64,000 bases of DNA from Pholis gunnellus (lineage: Eukaryota; Chordata; Actinopteri; Perciformes; Pholidae), in the NCBI GenBank assembly GCA_910591455.2, contig OU342806.1:12193426-12257425 (forward strand). Reading direction: 5' to 3'. Under the pieces are notes generated by a model, which searched no databases, was not told the origin of the DNA, and worked only from the letters and a program-made list of their open reading frames with translations. How positions within the stretch are numbered: the stretch's first letter is position 1; every line of letters begins with the position of its first letter. A program made the position numbers and the translations under genes. Shown piece after piece: positions 58,686-64,000 of the stretch.

Positions 58686-61600
58686 TTAGTCATCAAACTT
58701 AATCTTCTTCCCCTGGGGTTTGGCTCCAAATCCACCGCCACCTCTTCCACCTGAAATGATACAGCGGCAAGCAACTTAGTTTACTGTTCGGCATCTTCAA
58801 CTAACATCTTCACTTTTGCTACGGTAGCGATTATGAAACTTCAAAATAAATAATTTAGCAACTGACCAAACATTAGCTGGTGTCCTTTGATTTAATGTCC
58901 ATTACCTCCGAAGCCACCGCGTCCACGTCCACCGCCGCCTCCACGGGGGCCTCCTCTTCCTCTGCCACCGCCGCGACCGCCGAAACCTCCGCCGAAGCCG
59001 CCGCCGCCACCACGACCACCACCAAAACCTCCTCTGCCACCACGGCCGCCGCCGCCAAATCCACCGCCGCCGCGACCTCCGCGGAAGCCGCCTTCACCCT
59101 TGGGCTTGGCGTAGTCCAGGGTCACCTTCCTGCCATCGATCTCGCCTTCCTCCATCGCCTCCTTGGCTGCCTTGCAGTCATCCTCATTGTGAAAGTCCAC
59201 AAAGCCAAAGCTGCAAAGGAGGCAGAAGGATAGGGCTTAGTATACTTCAACATGTAAACTATTAAAAAAGATTTCTGACCAACACAGCTAAAATGTTAAA
59301 CAAACCAAAAGTGATGGTTTAAATACTCAGATCAAATCATCAAACTATCTAGGATCGAATTCAAATGAGAAGTAGGGTAAATCACAGTTAAAGAGCGGGA
59401 GGGAACATTTACAATTCTACAAACTCACCCTTTTGATGACCCTGTTTCTCTGTCTGTGACTATTCTGGCTGCTGCGGCGCCCTCGAACGCATCCTTGAGG
59501 GTATGATCTGTTGTGTCCTCAGAGAGACCCTTGACGAAGAGGGTTTTTGTTGGACCTGGTTGTAAAGAGGATATGATTAAGACAAGTTGATCCACCACAA
59601 TGATCATAATCTGGACAAATACAAATTCTACAAGCTTAAGTCTCATGGGAAGACCAGATCAGGACTTGACCATCTTCACCGTCACAGAACTTCGGGGGTT
59701 CATGTTGACACACCCGTTTCTTTTTGGGATATCCCAACACAGACCACAGTTCAGATGCACATGGTAGCATTTGTAGACCTACCTGAGTTTCCTCTGCCAC
59801 CGTCTCTGCCACTGTTCTGACTGTACTCCAGTCGGATCGACCGCCCTTCAATATCTGTGTTGTTGAGGTTCTCCAGAGCATCCTTAGCCTCCTCTGTGGT
59901 CTCAAACTCTACAAAAGCAAAACTAAGAAAAGATGCATGCCATTAGGAGAGAGTAAACACACCGAACTGGGTGTTGCAATATGACCACACAGCCCAAAGA
60001 CAAAATGGCAGCGTTATATGATTCCCAAATTCTTCTTGTTGCACAATAGACATAAGCAACACCCTAATTAGAGGGTGAGCCTTTTATCACTGTACATTGA
60101 CTCTGCTTCTCGTGCGAATCCATTCAAAATCACGGGTAAGATTAAGAGGAGCTCATGAGAAGGTGTCGCAGTTTGAGAGTCTATAGATGAAAAGTCCTCC
60201 TTGCACACATTACAAACACTCACCCTTTAGGTCTGCCATCTCTCTGTGGAATCCTAATGGAGACGGCCTTCTCAAATGTGGCTTGTAGAGCTTCCTCTGT
60301 GGCCGTGAAGGAGAGATTATTCACCACCAGTGTTTTGCTGGCTGCTGCCGATGCTACAGGGACAGGAGGAGGACAGGAGACCAGTGAGATGAGTACGAAA
60401 CACTTAATTCAGGCGTTGCTTCTCATTCCCTACTATAAACATGCAGCTCTAATCACAGCAACTATTGCATAATCTCTTTTAAATTCCACCAAAAGCCATA
60501 AAAAGGCCAGAATGTTACAGCGATTGAGGATAGAACCGGCAGACGATAACACACACCGGTACCGAAGACATAGCATTGCATTTATTTTTCCTCCGTACAT
60601 TTCACACACGAGTACTGAGCAACCACGTGTGTGCCAAGAAATGGAGGGTGTGTTACAATATTCTTCAAATGTAACTGGTAGTATACTAAATGGAATTATT
60701 CATCCCAATGATATGTTCATACATAGCTTTAAAAGATGTCTATGGAGCTTACCTGGTCCCATGGCTCCCCCTTTCTGGCTCTTATCTCCAACATAGTCGA
60801 CCATGATGGACCTCCCCTGTACGTCAGCTCCCTGAGCCTCCTCCAGCATCTTCTCGGCTTCGGCCTCAGATTTGAACTCGATGTAGGCAATGCTGTCAAA
60901 AGGGAAAAATAAATTACTTCTCGAGAACACGATAAGGAGACATGCTGAGTGCTGGTGATGAATGGCAGGTTTGTGTACTGGGTAACAAAAGCCAGACACG
61001 TTGGCGATGCCTTTGTAATTGTGATGATATGGGTAAGTCAGTTTCCTTCACGGTTCATGGAAGGTTAGCTTCTAGGACTCACGAGGAGCTTTGTGTTCCT
61101 TATATATTCTCCCTAGCAACACCTTCCAGACTAACGTTAACTTCTCTATTAACAGCTGGCTTCTTCTTACCCTCTATTTGAACCGTTCTGGCCTGGTGGT
61201 AACCTGACGTCTACGGCATCTTCAAAGACTTCCTTCAAGTCATCGACGGTAGCGGAGAAGGGAAGGTTCTTCACAAACAGTGTCCGTGCATCCCTCTCTG
61301 TGGGAACAAATGGCAATGTCAGTATTGGGACGGCTTCCTCTCAATATTCTGAAAAATTATTAATTTCCCAAAGTTCAGATTTATCTTGATAGAATACACA
61401 ATTTGGATGTTCAAGGTAAATGTAAGAATGTTGCAGCGATTGAGGATAGAACCGGCAGACGATAACACACACCGGTACCGAAGACATAGCATTGCATTTA
61501 TTTTTCCTCCGTACATTTCACACACGAGTACTGGACAACCACGTGTGTGCCAAGAAATGGAGGTGCTTGTGGCAATTTAAGTGTAAATGTAGAAATTTCT

Positions 61601-63765
61601 CAAGTCGACTGCCTGGAAACACCCCAGGTTGACTTTCCTATACACACACACCAGCTGATGAAAGCCGTTTCTTTTACCTTTCTTGCCCTCCTGTGAGCTG
61701 TCCTTGCTTCGGGCCCGGTCCAACTTCAACTCCTGACCCATGACCTTCTTGCCGTTGAGCTCCAGTGCCTTCTGAATGTCCTCCTCACATGAAAATTCCA
61801 CATAACCAAATTTCCTGTTGAAGCAAGTCATGCAAGAACCATTAGTCATTAGACAAAAAAGAGATTAAAGCAATGTTTAAAACAATGTATTGAGTTGCAG
61901 CTACACAAAGATTCCAGTTTGAGAATATATCAAAGTCTGCAATGTGAAAAGAAAATCTACCAGAAGGCAAAAAACACAACGGTATTCAATTTACAATGAC
62001 ATAACTTGAGAATATGTAAGCACTCAATTTAACTAAACCCTGAGTTTAGATATTCCACAAACACCTCTGTGTATTACAAACTAGTACTGATGATCTATTG
62101 TTTCATTGATCGCTTACTTGGATCCACCCAACCGGACATCAGCGACCTCAAGGCTGTTCTTGGTGAAGAATTTCCTGAGGGAATCTTTGATTTCATCAAA
62201 GTCTTTGTTGGAGTTCAAGTTCCCAACAAACAGAGAGAACCCTAATAAATGAGAAAAATTACCATTAAGTTTCATATTTTGCATTGAACAGTACCAATTA
62301 TGCCAGACGGACTCAGAATAATAAAGGTGACATCAGACATCAGTATTAAGTCCGTTGTTGATCATCATGATGAAATGTTACATTTGATTGATGGGTCAGA
62401 GCTTCATTCCTACCTTCGCCCTCTGCTGCCTTTGCTTTCTTGGCAGCAGGCGTGTCCTTCTTGCCCTCTGCCTTCCTCTTTGCAGGAGTCGCTAGGGAAT
62501 CTGAAGACACAAGTGTTGCAAAATGTTAAATTCAGACATTACTTAAAAATTAAATGCGCCTTCAAACAGATGATACTCTGGGGGTTTACATGTGTATTAA
62601 ATTGAGTGTCATTTAGAATGATAGGGCCAAAACGTGGCGAGTGAACCACTTTTTCATCTCCAAAACTCACCATCATCTTCCTCATCATCCTCGTCGTCTT
62701 CCTCATCATCATCTTCCTCCTCCTCAGAGTCTTCCTTGGCCTTGACCATGCCTGCTTTCTTTGCCTTTGCTGGAGCGGGAGTGGTGTCCATCTCTTCCTC
62801 AGACTCTGGAGAAGCACAAGCATTGTTTAGAGTTATTATCAGAGTCAATGGGACCAAATTCAACCGCTGACCACCTGCCAACATCAGATTCATAATAAAG
62901 GTGACATCATACAAAATCAGTATTAAGTCCCTTGTTGATCATCATATATGACTGCAGCACACAAGTCAAGAAGTCCACATTGACTTAGTATCTCTAACAA
63001 TTCAGATAAACTCAAAAGGAAGGTAGTTTAAGGGGTTTTCTAACCATCTTCTTCATCGTCTTCAGACTCCTCCTTGGCAGCCTTTGCAGCTTTTTTGGCT
63101 GGTGCGCCCTTCTTGGGAGGTGGGGCCTCTTCTTCGGACTCATCTTCATCAGAGGACTCTGCAGGTTTAGCCTTCACTGGGGCCTTGGCAGCAGGTTTAG
63201 CTCCTTTCTTGGGTGGTGGGGCCTCTTCTTCAGATTCATCTAGACAAATACACACACGAATCATGAATTTTCACACAATAAAAAGGGGGGGAGTGCATGG
63301 TAAATAATTTTAATCTACAGAGACAATCTCTTTAAATTCCACCAAAAGCCACAAAGGCCAGAATGTTACAGCGATTGAGGATAGAACCGGCAGACGATAA
63401 CACACACCGGTACCGAAGACATAGCATTGCATTTATTGTTCCTCCGTACATTACACTCACGAGCACCGAGCAGCCACATGCGTGTCAAGAAATGGAGGGT
63501 GTGGTAGAATATATAATATTTAGTATACCAAATGGAATTATTCAACCCAATTATATAATCAACTGGTGCATTAAGATTTAGCTTCAGAGAACAAATCTTG
63601 AAAGGCATTACAAATAAATAAGTGTTACAAAGAACACCAGCAATACAACATTTAAGGTCCTACCATCTTCCTCATCATCAGACTCCTCTGCAGGAGCTGC
63701 CTTGGCTGGTGCGGGTTTACCCTTTGCAGGGGTCTTTTTTGGTGGGGGAGCTTCCTCTTCAGACT
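58686..63765 (-). CDS. ncl: Nucleolin, partial (5' exons beyond the right edge)
   Basis: Thirteen visible exons on the minus strand: 63765-63664, 63239-63045, 62805-62671, 62500-62414, 62241-62118, 61814-61678, 61297-61171, 60892-60753, 60353-60224, 59922-59783, 59555-59429, 59210-58906, 58750-58686. They keep one frame for 603 residues. Order: acidic/basic repeats with three SEEEAPPPKK units; an Asp/Glu-rich run; a nuclear-localisation segment (ATPAKRKAEGKK); then four RRMs. Each RRM is split over two exons, with RNP2 motifs LFVGNL, LFVKNL, LVVNNL and LFVKGL and RNP1-type motifs KFGYVEF, GIAYIEF, GFAFVEF and GFGFVDF. A Gly/Arg/Phe RGG tail ends GKKIKFDD. Nucleolin is an abundant nucleolar RNA-binding protein in pre-rRNA transcription and processing. 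The first visible exon starts in phase with a preceding G, so N-terminal exons are missing only because the window ends. Confidence 0.97.
60034..60166 (-). ncRNA. SNORA75: SNORA75 (U23)-like H/ACA snoRNA in an ncl intron
   Basis: The sense (minus) strand of the intron between the two RRM3 exons (59923-60223) carries CACCTTCTCATGAGCTCC ... ATGGATTCGCACGAGAAG, where CTTCTC and GAGAAG close the 5' hairpin. Then come a hinge, a second hairpin and an ACA three bases from the inferred 3' end (CAACAAGA). Those two 5'-hairpin blocks match human U23 as I remember it, and human U23 also lies in an NCL intron. H/ACA RNAs guide pseudouridylation of rRNA with dyskerin. The ends are placed by the ACA rule and may be off by a few bases. 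Confidence 0.8.
60476..60735 (-). repeat. Intragenic duplication unit, partner of 63332-63575
   Basis: Besides the snoRNA-like core, this intron segment shares TTTAAATTCCACCAAAAGCC on one side and AAATGGAATTATTCA plus nearby motifs on the other with the intron at 63332-63575. At least about 240 bases of one ncl intron were therefore copied to another. Confidence 0.75.
60510..60648 (-). ncRNA. Unnamed H/ACA-like snoRNA, copy 1 (ncl intron)
   Basis: The minus strand folds as hairpin-hinge-hairpin-ACA. The 5' hairpin has an outer stem CCTCC/GGAGG, an internal pocket and an inner stem CACACACG/CGTGTGTG. The hinge is the A-rich AAAAATAAA, fitting an H box. The 3' hairpin has an inner stem ACCGG/CCGGT; its outer stem is weak by eye. 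The tail ACATTC puts ACA three bases from the end. It lies in the intron between RRM2 and RRM3, sense to ncl. I cannot name it. Confidence 0.6.
61426..61563 (-). ncRNA. Unnamed H/ACA-like snoRNA, copy 2 (ncl intron)
   Basis: Differs from copy 1 at only a few positions (one next to the ACA box, the others in the 5' hairpin loop). Homology to copy 1 stops at the inferred RNA ends, which supports a discrete RNA unit. It lies in the intron between RRM1 and RRM2, sense to ncl. Confidence 0.6.
62308..62373 (-). ncRNA. SNORD82: SNORD82-like C/D snoRNA, copy A (ncl intron)
   Basis: The sense strand has box C ATGATGA (62362-62368), the guide GGACTTAATA followed by D' CTGA, a C'-like TGATGTC, and box D CTGA (62313-62316). 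The guide is antisense to the conserved 18S rRNA stretch ATTAAGTCC near its 3' end, the site of SNORD82/Z25. Human SNORD82 also lies in NCL. Here C replaces the G that would extend the duplex in copy B. Confidence 0.75.
62880..62950 (-). ncRNA. SNORD82: SNORD82-like C/D snoRNA, copy B (ncl intron)
   Basis: Box C ATGATGA (62939-62945), guide AAGGGACTTAATA plus D' CTGA, C'-like ATGATGT and box D CTGA (62884-62887). The guide is a longer uninterrupted match to 18S ATTAAGTCCCT than in copy A. Placed in the intron next to the Asp/Glu-rich exon, sense to ncl. Confidence 0.8.
63332..63575 (-). repeat. Intragenic duplication unit, partner of 60476-60735
   Basis: Contains H/ACA-like copy 3 and the same flanks as the segment at 60476-60735. 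The flanks have diverged by indels and substitutions while the RNA 3' half has not. Confidence 0.75.
63361..63499 (-). ncRNA. Unnamed H/ACA-like snoRNA, copy 3 (ncl intron)
   Basis: The 3' hairpin and ACA box are identical to copy 1. About ten substitutions fall in the 5' half, leaving one G/A mismatch and one wobble in the 5' inner stem. It lies in the intron between the first two visible acidic exons. It shares intron flanks with copy 1 on both sides. Confidence 0.55.
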
Positions 63766-64000
63766 CTGTTGGTTGACAAAGCATAACAGTGCTGTTAGCG
63801 TGATGAAGTAGGGGAAATGTGAGATGCGCTTTCACATCTCTACACCGTACTTTGAATATGGGTCTCACGGTGCTCATCTTGAATATGAGGGCATACACAT
63901 TCATAGCATTGTCTGTGTAGCTATAATAAGCTGGAGTACTAGATCAAGCTCAGAGAGTTGACCAATACTCTACAGACATGATATTGTAGTTTCCACTGGA

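Noticed and set aside
58873..59233. Open frames opposite or out of frame with the ncl RGG exon (Ala/Ser/Thr-rich or Val/Ala-rich)
   Set aside because: Low-complexity shadows of the GC-rich Gly/Arg codons; the ncl frame is supported by splice sites and homology.
58751..62670. SNORD20 (U20) in the remaining ncl introns
   Set aside because: Human NCL hosts U20, but I found no convincing pair of box C and box D at suitable spacing in the other visible introns.

Overview
The window looks like vertebrate nuclear DNA, most likely a teleost fish and probably a percomorph-type genome. The reasons are small GT-AG exons in short introns, long (TG)n tracts, a degenerate tRNA-derived SINE, hAT-type non-autonomous elements, and proteins that match vertebrate families residue by residue. 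All exon models below were assembled by eye from splice signals, phase continuity and remembered family sequences; no alignment was run.

Layout, left to right. (1) 1-6849 is gene-poor DNA with an AT-rich block and two perfect hairpins. (2) An MFSD8/CLN7-like major facilitator transporter lies on the minus strand (coding 12923 down to 6850, 11 exons, 507 aa). (3) polr2h, the shared RNA polymerase subunit RPB8, lies on the minus strand (17310 down to 15240, 5 coding exons, 150 aa). (4) armc9, the LisH/armadillo ciliary Joubert-syndrome gene, lies on the plus strand (19095-39982, 24 coding exons, 823 aa) and starts divergently from polr2h, less than 1 kb from its 5' end. (5) 41.1-49.2 kb is intergenic and holds a complete 820-bp hAT-type element with an 8-bp target duplication. 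(6) b3gnt7, a Golgi beta-1,3-N-acetylglucosaminyltransferase, is on the plus strand (418 aa); its ATG is split by the intron. (7) 53.2-57.9 kb is intergenic with two tandem copies of a fish interspersed repeat. (8) ncl (nucleolin) is on the minus strand from 63765 down to 58686. Its 5' exons lie beyond the right edge; the visible part encodes acidic/basic tracts, four RRMs and an RGG tail (603 aa).

The order armc9 - b3gnt7 - ncl matches the ARMC9-B3GNT7-NCL neighbourhood on human 2q37, which supports all three calls. The genes do not form one pathway. Two themes do link parts of the window: ribosome biogenesis (ncl and the snoRNAs in its introns) and housekeeping transcription (polr2h).

The most interesting part is the set of ncl introns. 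I see a SNORA75 (U23)-like H/ACA RNA, two SNORD82-like C/D RNAs whose guide matches the 3' part of 18S rRNA, and three copies of a 139-nt H/ACA-shaped RNA that I cannot name. The 3' hairpin of that RNA is invariant across all three copies while the 5' hairpin diverges. armc9 also shows candidate alternative exons and several UG-rich 3' splice sites.
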